A stretch of 64,000 nt of DNA from Mycobacteriaceae bacterium (GTDB lineage Bacteria > Actinomycetota > Actinomycetes > Mycobacteriales > Mycobacteriaceae): the NCBI GenBank assembly GCA_029977845.1, contig JAPOKC010000015.1, positions 1 to 64,000 of the forward strand, given 5' to 3'. Position numbers and translations under genes: made by a program. The notes below the pieces were generated by a model, which was not told the DNA's origin, searched no databases, and saw only the letters and a list, made by a program, of their open reading frames with translations. Below, one piece after another: positions 46,511 to 55,712 of this stretch (positions are counted from its first letter, which is position 1; each line of letters opens with the position of its first letter).

Positions 46511-47425
46511 TTATACGGCTCCGACGAACTGCGTGAACGTCTCGTGCAGTTCCTTGACGATGTCGTCGAACAATGCCTCAGGCAGATCATGAGCCATACC
46601 GTCGAACAGCACCAGTCGGGCGCCGGGAATCGATGAGGCGATCGCCTTGCCTCCTGATGGCCGCATGAGGATGTCCTCCCTGCCGTGGATCACCACGGTG
46701 GGCGCGGTGATCCGAAGGTCGTAGCGGCGCAGGCTGCCGCTGCTGAGCGCCGCGTCGAAATGCCTGGCGATGCCCTGCGGGTAGTAGGCCCGCTCGTACG
46801 CCTCGATCGCGTCCTTGCGCAACCTCTCCTCGGACCGCGGATAGCCGGGACTGCCGATCACCCGTGACACCCGCATCGAGTTCTTCACGATCTCGTCGCG
46901 TGGTGCATCCGGTGCGGGACCTTTGATCAAGCACATCAACGCCTTGGGCGCCGGCGGCGGCAACAGTGCCGAGTTGTTCGACGAGAAGATGATGCCCAAC
47001 CCGGCGGTCCGTTCGGGGAACCGGGCCGCGAAGATCTGCGCGATCATCCCGCCCATCGACGCGCCGACGACATGGGCCCGCTGGATACCCAGATGGTCGA
47101 GGACCGCGGCGGCATCCTCGGCCATGTCCTGCAGGCGGTACACGCTGTTGCTGGGCATCCCGAGCAGGGCGCGCACCAGTTTCGGCACCAGCGCACCATC
47201 ATGGCGCTGATTGTGCAGCTTGCTGGACAGGCCGACATCGCGGTTGTCATACCGGATCACCCGGTAACCGAGATCGATGAGCTTCTGGCAGAACTCGTTG
47301 TGCCACAACACCAGCTGAGCGCCCAAGCCCATGATGAGCAGTACCGGGGGATCGTTGGGATTTCCCAGATCCTCGTAGTGCAGCTCGATGTCGCCGTGGT
47401 GGGCATACCCGGAACGGATCTCCAT
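46511..47425 (-). CDS. lipG: Alpha/beta hydrolase, LipG (Rv0646c) type
   Basis: This 304-residue alpha/beta hydrolase has the nucleophile elbow VGASMGGMIAQ, a probable acid in VIHGREDILM and His in GMAHDLPE. The sequence YRVIRYDNRDVGLSSKLH resembles the LipG/esterase group with lipase or thioesterase activity. Its ATG shares one base with the stop of the upstream ADCK gene (TGATG), so the pair is translationally coupled. Substrate unknown. Confidence 0.87.
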   Translation of the reverse strand: MEIRSGYAHHGDIELHYEDLGNPNDPPVLLIMGLGAQLVLWHNEFCQKLIDLGYRVIRYDNRDVGLSSKLHNQRHDGALVPKLVRALLGMPSNSVYRLQDMAEDAAAVLDHLGIQRAHVVGASMGGMIAQIFAARFPERTAGLGIIFSSNNSALLPPPAPKALMCLIKGPAPDAPRDEIVKNSMRVSRVIGSPGYPRSEERLRKDAIEAYERAYYPQGIARHFDAALSSGSLRRYDLRITAPTVVIHGREDILMRPSGGKAIASSIPGARLVLFDGMAHDLPEALFDDIVKELHETFTQFVGAV

Positions 47426-48771
47426 CAGGCCTCCACATCGCTTTGGTGCTCACGGCTTACCTCCACCATGAAGTTGGCGAAATAGCCGGAGAACTGGGGA
47501 TCGTTCATCATCTGCCAGTTCGGGGCGAGCAGCTTCATGTACCGCTCAACATAGAGGAACTGCTTGCCGATCAGCACGAGTTCCCGCGGCAGTTTGACGT
47601 CGTAGGCTTCGGCGAGGGTCGACAGTTGCCTGCCGATCTCGGCATAGGACATGTCGCCCAGGGTCTTCAGTGTCAGCGGCTGGGCGAAAGCCTCCAGGTC
47701 CTTGGCCGCCTGCGCTTCGGGCTTGACCGTGCCCACCGCGCCCAACAGAACGACGATCTTGCCGGCCGCCGCATGGTCCTTCTTGACCAGCAGCGCGTAG
47801 ATCAGTTCGCGAAGCAGCCAGCGGGTACGCGGATCGATACGGCCCATGATGCCGAAGTCCAGGAACACGATCCGGCCGTCGTCATCGACCAGCAGGTTGC
47901 CCGCGTGCAGGTCACCGTGGAACAGGCCGTGCCGGAGCCCTCCTTCGAAGGTGCTGAACAGCAGCGCCTTGACCAGTTCGGTACCGTCGAAACCTTTGGC
48001 GCGGATCGACTTGACATCATCGATCCGGACGCCGTGCACCCGCTCCATGGTCAGCACCCGTTCACTGGTGAACTCCCAATGCACCTGGGGAACTTTGATG
48101 TTGCGACCCAGGGGGGAGCCGTGCAGCCCGGATACCCACGCCTCCATGGACTGCGCCTCGATGCGGAAATCGAGTTCCTCGGCCAGGTTGTCGGCGAAGT
48201 CCGCGACGACGTCCTGTGCGGAGAGTCGGCGGCCCGTCTTTCCCATTTCGACGACCTGGGCGAACCGCTTGAGTATTTGCAGGTCCGCAGCCACCCGGCG
48301 GCGGATACCCGGCCGCTGGATCTTGACGACGACGTCCTCGCCGCTGTGCAGGGTGGCGAAGTGCACCTGAGCGATCGAGGCCGAGGCGAACGGCTCTTCC
48401 TCGAAATGGGCGAACAACTCGGCCGGGTCCGCGCCCAATTCCTCTTTGACGAGCCCGTGCACGGCGGCCGTATCGGCCGGCGGGACCGCGTCGAGCAGAC
48501 TGCGGAACTCCCGGCTCAGGGGCTCGCCGAACGCTCCGGGGGAGGAGGCGATGATCTGACCGAACTTGACGTAGGTGGGGCCGAGGTCGGAGAAGGTCTT
48601 GGGGATCTGCCTGATCACCTTCTCCTGCAGGCTGCCCTTGCTGCCCAGCGTGGGTATCACACGCAGGGCGGTTCGGGTCAGCTGCCAGCCGGTGACACCG
48701 ATGCGGGCCGCCTCGACCGGGAGCGGCACCCGGTCGAGTTTGGCGATCTCACGCGCGGCTGGTGAAGGCAT
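47425..48771 (-). CDS. ABC1/ADCK (UbiB/AarF) family atypical kinase-like protein
   Basis: This 448-residue protein (Rv0647c type) has YVKFGQIIASSPGAF, which is the KxGQ motif of the UbiB family, then VVVKIQRPG (ATP-binding Lys), EELDFRIEAQSMEAW, LFHGDLHAGNLLVDDDG and FLDFGIMG. UbiB-family proteins support quinone or lipid biogenesis at membranes; here menaquinone is the quinone, but the mycobacterial role is unproved. It is divergent from the rhodopsin gene with about 150 bases between. Confidence 0.9.
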   Translation of the reverse strand: MPSPAAREIAKLDRVPLPVEAARIGVTGWQLTRTALRVIPTLGSKGSLQEKVIRQIPKTFSDLGPTYVKFGQIIASSPGAFGEPLSREFRSLLDAVPPADTAAVHGLVKEELGADPAELFAHFEEEPFASASIAQVHFATLHSGEDVVVKIQRPGIRRRVAADLQILKRFAQVVEMGKTGRRLSAQDVVADFADNLAEELDFRIEAQSMEAWVSGLHGSPLGRNIKVPQVHWEFTSERVLTMERVHGVRIDDVKSIRAKGFDGTELVKALLFSTFEGGLRHGLFHGDLHAGNLLVDDDGRIVFLDFGIMGRIDPRTRWLLRELIYALLVKKDHAAAGKIVVLLGAVGTVKPEAQAAKDLEAFAQPLTLKTLGDMSYAEIGRQLSTLAEAYDVKLPRELVLIGKQFLYVERYMKLLAPNWQMMNDPQFSGYFANFMVEVSREHQSDVEA

Positions 48772-48925
48772 CCTGCCCAGTCTGCCAAACGGCCCGGCGC
48801 CGGGAGCAGGTACATCGCGACCCGATGACGAATTCGTGTCATGGGCGCGAATCCGGTGATGAGGCCGGATTTTCGGCGTACGGTGCTTCCGTCAGCAGTT
48901 ATGCCATCGCTCGGAGGTCAGAGGG

Positions 48926-49753
48926 TTGATTCCAGAAGAACTCACACAGGGTCAATTCGACACTGTGTACAACGTGTTGTCGCTGTGCCTCGCGGCCCAG
49001 CTGTTCGGCGCTATTTTCCTGTTCACAGCGCAGGGCCGGGTTCTGCCCCGCTACCGCCAGGCGCTGCTGATCTCCGGAACGGTCTGCGGCATCGCCGCCT
49101 ACCACTACTTCCGGATTTTCGAGTCGTTCAAGGCGGCGTTCACCACCGAGGCAGTCGGTGGCAAAGGCATCTATACCCAGGCGGCCGGCCACTCGTTCAA
49201 CGAGGGCTACCGGTACGTCGACTGGCTGCTCACCGTGCCGCTGCTGCTCGTCGAGCTCATCGTCGTTCTGGCGCTGGCCCGCAAGCTGCAGACCTCGCTG
49301 CTGGTCCGGCTGATCCCGGCGTCGGCTCTCATGATCGCCCTGGGCTACCCCGGCGAGATCAGCGCCGACAACATGACCCGCAACATCTGGGGTTGGTTGT
49401 CGACCATTCCGTTCCTGTACATCCTGTACGTCCTGTTCGTCGAGCTCACCAAGTCACTCGATCGTCAGCCCCCGCAGGTGCGCAAGATCGTCAGCAACAT
49501 GCGTCTGCTGCTGCTCGGGACGTGGGGCGTGTACCCCATCGCCTATCTGATTCCGGTGCTCGGCTTCAACGGCGCGGACGCATGGGTGGGCAAGCAGATC
49601 GGCTACTCGATTGCCGACATTCTGGCCAAGGTGCTGTACGGCATCTTGATCTACAACATCGCCCGGCTGAAGTCCTTCGCCGACGATGTGGCCTTCGCGG
49701 AGCATGAGCTCCACGAAGCCGAAGCCGAGTTGGCCAGGGCAGCAGCGAAGTAG
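48926..49753 (+). CDS. Microbial rhodopsin, predicted green-absorbing outward proton pump
   Basis: This 275-residue protein has seven membrane helices. The TTG start at 48926 has a GGAGG ribosome site at 48912-48916. Helix C reads RYVDWLLTVPLLLVEL: Asp99 (acceptor), Thr103 and Glu110 (donor) form the DTE motif of proteorhodopsin/xanthorhodopsin pumps, and Leu107 is at the green-tuning position. Helix G has Asp231 and Schiff-base Lys235 (DILAKVLYG). His60 matches the His that partners the acceptor Asp in proteorhodopsin. Helix E has Gly156 (NIWGWLST) where bacteriorhodopsin has Trp138, the opening that admits a carotenoid antenna in xanthorhodopsin. It is followed by a strong hairpin terminator. 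No retinal-producing oxygenase is next to it. Confidence 0.93.
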   Translation: MIPEELTQGQFDTVYNVLSLCLAAQLFGAIFLFTAQGRVLPRYRQALLISGTVCGIAAYHYFRIFESFKAAFTTEAVGGKGIYTQAAGHSFNEGYRYVDWLLTVPLLLVELIVVLALARKLQTSLLVRLIPASALMIALGYPGEISADNMTRNIWGWLSTIPFLYILYVLFVELTKSLDRQPPQVRKIVSNMRLLLLGTWGVYPIAYLIPVLGFNGADAWVGKQIGYSIADILAKVLYGILIYNIARLKSFADDVAFAEHELHEAEAELARAAAK

Positions 49754-49782
49754 CTCGCTGACCAGCAGCATCATTTGACAGC

Positions 49783-49816
49783 GGAGGCCCCCCGGGAGCA
49801 ATTCCGGGGGGCCTCC
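49783..49816 (+). terminator. Strong GC-rich terminator after the rhodopsin gene
   Basis: GGAGGCCCCCCGG and CCGGGGGGCCTCC form a perfect 13-bp stem around an 8-base loop, 30 bases after the rhodopsin stop. There is no U-tract. It isolates the rhodopsin as a single-gene transcript from the mannosidase operon. Confidence 0.75.
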
Positions 49817-49841
49817 GTCGTTGGTCACGTAGATTCCTGGT

Positions 49842-52800
49842 GTGCGCGTCACCGGGGCCGAGGCCACCGAACTTTTCGTAGGCGATGCCGACGACCCCGT
49901 CCAGATAGTCCGGGTCTCCTACAGCGGAGCGACCGGGCCCGCCGCGGTGCGCGTGGTCGGAGACGGCCTGAGCACCGTCGGCGCAGCCCGCACGGCCCCC
50001 GGGGACGGGGTCATCGAGGTCGCGGTGCGCGTCGACCGGTCGGAGCCCGGAGACCGCCTGCCTGCCGTCGCGGTCGCCGGTGACGACACGTTCGCCTTCG
50101 AGTTCACCGTCGCAGAGCCTGGCTGGACCATGCACATGATCAGCCATTTCCACTACGACCCGGTGTGGTGGAACACCCAGGGCGCCTACACCAGCGTGTG
50201 GACCGAGGACCCGCCGGGACAGTGCAAGCAGAACAATGCATTCGCCTTGGTGTCCGCGCATCTGGAGATGGCCCGCCGTGATCCGGACTACAAGTTCGTG
50301 CTGGCCGAGGTGGACTATCTCAAGCCTTATTTCGACGCGCACCCAGAGGACCGCGCCGACCTTCTGCGGTTCGTCGCCCAACGTCGAGTGGAGGTGATGG
50401 GCGGCACCTACAACGAGCCCAACACCAACTTGACGGGCGCGGAGACTTCGATCCGGAACTTCGTGCACGGCATCGGCTTCCAGCGCGACGTCCTTGGCGC
50501 CGATCCGGCAACCGCATGGCAGCTGGATGTGTTCGGCCACGATCCGCAGTTCCCGGGTATGGCCGCCGACGCCGGTCTGACCTCGAGTTCATGGGCCCGC
50601 GGTCCACACCACCAGTGGGGTCCGATGGCCGGCAACGGTGATCCGCGGCGGATGCAGTTCCGCAGCGAATTCGAGTGGATATCGCCATCGGGCGTCGGTC
50701 TGCTCACTCACTACATGCCCGCGCATTACGCGGCGGGCTGGTGGATGGACTCGGCTGTATCGCTCACCGAGGCAGAGGAGGCCACATTCAAACTGTTCAG
50801 TGAGCTCAAATCGGTGGCGCTGACGCGTAACGTGCTGCTGCCGGTGGGTACCGACTACACGCCGCCGAACACCTGGGTGACCGAGATCCATCGGGATTGG
50901 AACGCCCGCTACACCTGGCCAAGGTTCGTCTGTGCGGTGCCGTCGGATTTCTTCGCCGCGGTGCGGGCTGAACTCGGCGAACGCGGCGTGCGGCCCTCGC
51001 CGCAGACCCGCGATATGAATCCGATCTACACCGGCAAGGACGTGTCCTACATCGACACCAAACAGGCCAACCGGGCCGCCGAGGACGTGGTGCTGGGTGC
51101 AGAACGGTTCGCCGTGTTCGCCGCCCAATTGGGCGGGGCCCGCTATCCGGAGGCCGCTCTGGCCAAGGCCTGGGTGCAACTCGCCTGGGGCGCGCACCAC
51201 GACGCCATCACCGGTTCGGAGTCCGATCAGGTGTATCTGGATCTGCTGACCGGCTGGCGTGACGCGTGGGAACTCGGCCGAGCGGCGCGAGACGGAGCGC
51301 TGCAGGTGCTGTCCAAGGCCGTCGGCCGGCCGTCGCATTCGGTCGTGGTGTGGAACCCGTTGGCGCACAATCGAACCGATATCGTCACCGTCCACCTCGA
51401 AGAGCCGGTCGGCCCGGGGACCCAGGTGGTCGACGCGTCCGGTGCGACGCTGCCCACCCTGATCTCCGACGCCGGCCACAGCGTGAGCTGGCGCGCCGGG
51501 GACGTCGGCTCGCTGGGCTGGCGCAGCTACGGGCTGCTTGAGCGGGTCGCAGGTGCATCGGACTGGCAGCCGGTCGACGGTGCGAGCATCGCCAACGATC
51601 ACCTGCGGGTGCGGGTCGACCCCGACCGCGGCGGGGCGGTGTCCTCTCTGGTGGATTTGTCCTGCGGCCGCGAATTGATCGCCGCGGGTTCCGTGGGCAA
51701 CGAACTGGCGGTCTACGACGAATACCCGGCCCATCCGGAGGCCGGCGAGGGCCCGTGGCACCTGCTGCCCAGCGGACCGGTGCGGTGCTCGTCGAACGCC
51801 GCAGCTTTGGTGCGTGCATTCCGAAGTCCGTTGGGCCAGCGGTTGGTGATAGAGGGGCGGATCGGCGACCTGCTGCGCTACACCCAGACGCTGACCCTGT
51901 GGGACGGCATCGACCGGCTGGACTGTTCGACCACCATCGACGACTTCACCGGCGCCGACCGGCTGGTCCGGCTGCGCTGGCCCTGCCCCATTCCCGGCGC
52001 GCTACCGGTGAGCGAGGTCGGTGACGCCGTGATCGGCCGGGGATTCGGGTTGATGCACGCTCACGGCAGCGGCGAGGACCGCGCGGTCGACACCGCGCAC
52101 CACCCGTGGACTCTGGACAACCCGGCACACGGCTGGTTCGGGCTGTCCTCGGCGGCGCGGATCCGAATCGGTGAGAACACCCGCGCCGTCTCCGTCGCCG
52201 AGGTGGTGGCACCGGCCGAGGCTGGCGCTGAATCGGCGCGGGAACTGATGGTCGCCCTGGCCCGTGCCGGGGTGACGGCCACCTGCAGCACCGCCGCCCA
52301 CACCCGCTACGGGCATCTTGAGGTCGACTCCAACCTGCCCGACGCGCGTATCGCCATCGGCGGGCCGGAGGACAACCCGTTCACCGCTGAGGTGCTGGCC
52401 GCCGCCGATCCCCGGTTCGGTCTCGAACTGAAGCGACAGCTGACCGACAACGGCCGTGCGCGGGTGTTCGTGCCCGCCGAACATTCACTCGGCGAGGTAT
52501 GGCAGCCCGACGCCGACCTGCGCGGGGCACTGACGTTGCCGGTGCTCATCATCGCCGGCGACGGCGCCCTCGATGAGGTGATCGTCGACCTGTCCGACGC
52601 CGAGATCACCGTCTCCCAAGATGTGCCTGTTGATTGCGGGCCCTTCGAGTCGCGCACCGTCGCGCTGATCAACCGCGGAGTGCCGGGATTCGCCGTCGAA
52701 CGTGACGGCACCCTGCACGCCTCGCTGATGCGGTCCTGCACCGGCTGGCCGTCGGGAACCTGGATCGATCCGCCGCAACGCAAGGCCCCCGACGGGTCCA

Positions 52801-54029
52801 ACTTCCAGTTGCAGCACTGGAGCCACACCTTCGACTTCGCGTTGATCACCGGATCCGGCGACTGGCGGCGTACCGGAATGCACACTCGCAGTGCGGAATT
52901 CAATCATCCGATGGTCGCCGTCGTAGCCGATGACGGCGCCGCCAAGCTCCCGCAGGACGGATCACTGTTAACCGTCGAACCCGCCGGCGCCGTGCAACTG
53001 GCCGCGCTCAAGGCCTCCGGTAACCCGACCGCGATCGGCAGTCCGATAGCCGTCGACGCCGAGGCCGTCACGATCCGGCTGGTCGAGATCACCGGCGCGG
53101 CAACCGAAGTCGAGATCGCCAGTCCGGTCGCGAAGATCAGCGGGCTGGCCTGCGCCGACCTGCTGGAGAACGTCCGGCCCGGCGGGGATCCGTTGCGCAT
53201 GCACGGCTATCAGATCGCCACCTTGGGCGCCCGGCTCGACGCGACACCGGTGATCGACGCAGAGGACCGGCAGTTGGCCCCCGAAGCCGAGGCCGCGCAG
53301 CCCTTGTACGCCCGTTACTGGCTGCACAACCGCGGTCCGGCGCCACTCGGTGGGCTCCCGGCCGTCGCGCACCTGCATCCGCAGTCCGTCGCCGCCGGCC
53401 CCGGTGACACGGTGCGTTTGAAACTGACCGTCGCCAGCGATTGCAGCGACACCGGCGTCGAGGCCGCGGTGCGGACTCATCTTCCTGCGGGCTGGGGCGA
53501 GGATCCGGCTGTCCGGGCGTTCGGCCCCCGCTCCTACCACCTGCCCGCCCGTGGGCATCGCGAAAGCGAACTGCTCGTCACCGTGCCCGCCGATGCCGAG
53601 CCCGGTCACTACCCGGTCCGCGCCCGGCTGAACCTGACCGGTGACGTACCTCCGGCGTGGAAGCAGACCGTCGAGGACGTCTGCGTGATCACGGTCGGGT
53701 CCGCCGAGCCGGATCTGGTGCGGCTGGCCGCCGAACCGGTCGATCTGGTCGTCGCCCGCGGTGAGCGCGCCCGGCTGACGGTCGCCGTCGCCAGTGCCGC
53801 CCGCGCAGAACTCGCGATGGAGGCGCATCTGATCAGTCCGTGGGGAACCTGGGAGTGGATCGGTCCGGCGGCCCACGGCGCGGTGCTGCCCGCCGGGTCG
53901 ACGGTTGAACTCGGATTCGATGTCACCCCGCCGCCCTGGCTGACCCCGGGGCAATGGTGGGCCCTGGTTCGCATCGGCTGTGCCGGCCGGCTGCTGTACA
54001 CCCCGGCGGTCTCGGTGACGGTCCGATGA
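49842..54029 (+). CDS. Alpha-mannosidase, glycoside hydrolase family 38
   Basis: This is 1395 residues from GTG 49842. The GH38 motif HFHYDPVWW (His102, His104, Asp106, zinc and substrate binding) and the nucleophile Asp229 in WQLDVFGHDPQFPG are intact, as are AWGAHHDAITGSESDQ and the large C-terminal beta domains. Homologous to Rv0648 (about 1215 aa from memory), with a longer C-terminal beta-sandwich tail (about 1170-1395). No signal peptide is visible, so it probably acts in the cytoplasm on mannosides. It is coupled by an ATGA overlap to the next gene. Confidence 0.92.
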   Translation: MRVTGAEATELFVGDADDPVQIVRVSYSGATGPAAVRVVGDGLSTVGAARTAPGDGVIEVAVRVDRSEPGDRLPAVAVAGDDTFAFEFTVAEPGWTMHMISHFHYDPVWWNTQGAYTSVWTEDPPGQCKQNNAFALVSAHLEMARRDPDYKFVLAEVDYLKPYFDAHPEDRADLLRFVAQRRVEVMGGTYNEPNTNLTGAETSIRNFVHGIGFQRDVLGADPATAWQLDVFGHDPQFPGMAADAGLTSSSWARGPHHQWGPMAGNGDPRRMQFRSEFEWISPSGVGLLTHYMPAHYAAGWWMDSAVSLTEAEEATFKLFSELKSVALTRNVLLPVGTDYTPPNTWVTEIHRDWNARYTWPRFVCAVPSDFFAAVRAELGERGVRPSPQTRDMNPIYTGKDVSYIDTKQANRAAEDVVLGAERFAVFAAQLGGARYPEAALAKAWVQLAWGAHHDAITGSESDQVYLDLLTGWRDAWELGRAARDGALQVLSKAVGRPSHSVVVWNPLAHNRTDIVTVHLEEPVGPGTQVVDASGATLPTLISDAGHSVSWRAGDVGSLGWRSYGLLERVAGASDWQPVDGASIANDHLRVRVDPDRGGAVSSLVDLSCGRELIAAGSVGNELAVYDEYPAHPEAGEGPWHLLPSGPVRCSSNAAALVRAFRSPLGQRLVIEGRIGDLLRYTQTLTLWDGIDRLDCSTTIDDFTGADRLVRLRWPCPIPGALPVSEVGDAVIGRGFGLMHAHGSGEDRAVDTAHHPWTLDNPAHGWFGLSSAARIRIGENTRAVSVAEVVAPAEAGAESARELMVALARAGVTATCSTAAHTRYGHLEVDSNLPDARIAIGGPEDNPFTAEVLAAADPRFGLELKRQLTDNGRARVFVPAEHSLGEVWQPDADLRGALTLPVLIIAGDGALDEVIVDLSDAEITVSQDVPVDCGPFESRTVALINRGVPGFAVERDGTLHASLMRSCTGWPSGTWIDPPQRKAPDGSNFQLQHWSHTFDFALITGSGDWRRTGMHTRSAEFNHPMVAVVADDGAAKLPQDGSLLTVEPAGAVQLAALKASGNPTAIGSPIAVDAEAVTIRLVEITGAATEVEIASPVAKISGLACADLLENVRPGGDPLRMHGYQIATLGARLDATPVIDAEDRQLAPEAEAAQPLYARYWLHNRGPAPLGGLPAVAHLHPQSVAAGPGDTVRLKLTVASDCSDTGVEAAVRTHLPAGWGEDPAVRAFGPRSYHLPARGHRESELLVTVPADAEPGHYPVRARLNLTGDVPPAWKQTVEDVCVITVGSAEPDLVRLAAEPVDLVVARGERARLTVAVASAARAELAMEAHLISPWGTWEWIGPAAHGAVLPAGSTVELGFDVTPPPWLTPGQWWALVRIGCAGRLLYTPAVSVTVR

Positions 54030-54577
54030 GTATCGCCGCGACGGTGGACGGGCGGCCGGTGGCGGTCACCGAGGTCGACGACCGGGAGGCGGCATTGCGG
54101 GCCTCGCCGCAGAGCGCGGCACTGCCGCGTCCGGGCACCAGTGAGGGCCGGCAGTTGCGGCGCTGGCTGACCCAACTGCTCGTCACCGAACGGGTGGTGG
54201 CCCTGCAAGCCGATGCGCTGGGCGCCGGCGTGGACGGCGGTACCCCGGCCGAGTGCGACCTGCTCCCGGATCTCACCGCCCGGCTGGAGATCGGCAGTGT
54301 CGCCGCGGCTGTTCTCGCCGACCCGCTGGCCCGGGCGGTGTACGTGCGGGTGACCGACGATGTGGCCATCGATGAGAGCGCGGTCGCCGGTTACCGCCGG
54401 CGCAACCCGGATCGTGCAGGCGATGATGACGCGATCGCCGCGATGCTGCAGGGCGCCGCACGTCGCCGCGCATTCCGGATCTGGCTCGCGCAGCGCAGCG
54501 CCGCGCTGGTCTGGCTCGCTCCGGGTTACGAACATCCCGGCGATCCCCGTCAGCCCGACAACACCCACAAACACTGA
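54026..54577 (+). CDS. Uncharacterised protein at the fabD2 (Rv0649) position
   Basis: This is 183 residues from ATG 54026, overlapping the mannosidase stop. The N-terminus IAATVDGRPVAVTEVDDREA resembles the start of SurA/PpiC-type chaperone domains, and the rest is helical and Arg-rich with RRRAFRIWLAQRSAALVW. The M. tuberculosis gene at this place is called fabD2 (malonyl-CoA:ACP transacylase), but I see no GHSxG acyltransferase motif here, so that name is not supported. The stop shares one base with the ROK kinase start. Confidence 0.6.
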   Translation: MSIAATVDGRPVAVTEVDDREAALRASPQSAALPRPGTSEGRQLRRWLTQLLVTERVVALQADALGAGVDGGTPAECDLLPDLTARLEIGSVAAAVLADPLARAVYVRVTDDVAIDESAVAGYRRRNPDRAGDDDAIAAMLQGAARRRAFRIWLAQRSAALVWLAPGYEHPGDPRQPDNTHKH

Positions 54578-55500
54578 TGCCTGATCGATTCCCGACGCTG
54601 GCTCTCGATATCGGCGGCACCAAGATCGCCGCGGGGATCGTCGATGCGAAAGGCCGGCTGCTGCACCAGAATCGTCAGCCCACGCCGCGCAGTGCCGATC
54701 CGGACGAGGTCTGGGCGGCTGCTCAGCAGACCCTCACCGCCGCGCTTGACGCGGCTGGCGGGAAGGTGGCCGGCGTCGGAATCTCCTCGGCGGGTCCGAT
54801 CCACCTGCCGGGCGGAAACATCAGCCCGGTCAACATCGGCGCCTGGCGCGGATTCCCGGTCGTCGAACGCACCGCCGCCGCGGTGCCCGGTGTGCCGGTT
54901 CGGCTGGCCGGAGACGGACTGTGCATGGCGCTCGGTGAGCACTGGCGCGGGGCAGGCCGGGGTGCGGAGTTCATGCTCGGGATGGTGGTCTCCACCGGGG
55001 TCGGGGGTGGACTCGTCCTCGACGGGGCGCCGTACAGCGGACGGACCGGCAACGCCGGACATGTCGGTCACGCGATCGTCGAATTGGACGGTCCGGCGTG
55101 CAGTTGCGGGGCACGCGGCTGCGTGGAGGCGATCGCCAGCGGCCCGCGCCTGGCGGCCTGGGCACACGATCAGGGTTGGGCCGGATCGGACGCCAGGCAG
55201 CTCGCCGCCGATGCGGCGGCCGGAGACGACGTCGCCGTCCGGGCCTTCCGGCGCGGAGCCCGGGCGCTGGCCGCGATGATCGCCTCGGTGGCGGCGGTAT
55301 GCGACCTGGACCTGGTGGTCATCGGGGGCGGGGTGGCCAACGCCGGAGCGGTGCTGTTCGACCCGCTGCGGGCCGCGCTGGGGGACTACGCTGCGCTCGA
55401 CTTCCTGAGGGAGCTGCGGGTGGTGCCTGCCGAGCTCGGCGCGGACGCCGGGCTGGTGGGAGCGGCAGCCTTGATGCGCGCCGGACACGATTTGGGCTGA
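54577..55500 (+). CDS. ROK-family sugar kinase
   Basis: This is 307 residues from ATG 54577. ALDIGGTKIAAGIVD is the phosphate-binding motif, and GHVGHAIVELDGPACSCGARG with the Cys/His zinc site (CSCGARGCVE) is the ROK signature. It probably phosphorylates a hexose such as glucose or mannose, which would fit with the mannosidase in the same coupled operon (Rv0650 homologue). No DNA-binding domain is present, so it is a kinase, not a ROK repressor. Confidence 0.92.
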   Translation: MPDRFPTLALDIGGTKIAAGIVDAKGRLLHQNRQPTPRSADPDEVWAAAQQTLTAALDAAGGKVAGVGISSAGPIHLPGGNISPVNIGAWRGFPVVERTAAAVPGVPVRLAGDGLCMALGEHWRGAGRGAEFMLGMVVSTGVGGGLVLDGAPYSGRTGNAGHVGHAIVELDGPACSCGARGCVEAIASGPRLAAWAHDQGWAGSDARQLAADAAAGDDVAVRAFRRGARALAAMIASVAAVCDLDLVVIGGGVANAGAVLFDPLRAALGDYAALDFLRELRVVPAELGADAGLVGAAALMRAGHDLG

Positions 55501-55519
55501 TGGGGCCTGCCGGGCTACC

Positions 55520-55700
55520 CTGTCAGGGTTCCACCGAAGACCGTTGGTCACCGAGAAATCGGTTGAAGGTCCGGATGCGATCCGGCGGCCCACGCAGGAG
55601 GACGAGGCTTGACCGCTGTTCACCAGTGGTTTTTGTGCGCCCCGGCCGTCTGCGTCGGGGCGTTCGTGTTTCTCCGGTCTGGCTGCGGTCCTGAAATCGC
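55520..55700 (+). ncRNA. Ribosomal protein L10 leader (autoregulatory 5' UTR)
   Basis: The roughly 210-base interval before rplJ contains CCGAAGACCGTTGGTCACCG and CGGTTGAAGGTCCGGATGCG followed by GATCCGGCGGCCCACGCAGG, which I recognise as the L10 leader pattern of actinobacteria. A downstream hairpin (CGCCCCG 55638-55644 with CGGGGCG 55656-55662) precedes the rplJ ribosome site and could be the regulated terminator or sequestering stem. L10/L12 would bind to repress. Confidence 0.65.
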
Positions 55701-55712
55701 AGGAGGCAATGC

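Noticed and set aside
47443..48765. Plus-strand frame of about 440 codons opposite the ADCK gene
   Set aside because: Shadow of a strongly conserved UbiB-family protein; no recognisable domain.
54026..54577. Naming this gene fabD2 by synteny
   Set aside because: No GHSxG acyltransferase motif or fold signature is visible; only position supports the name.
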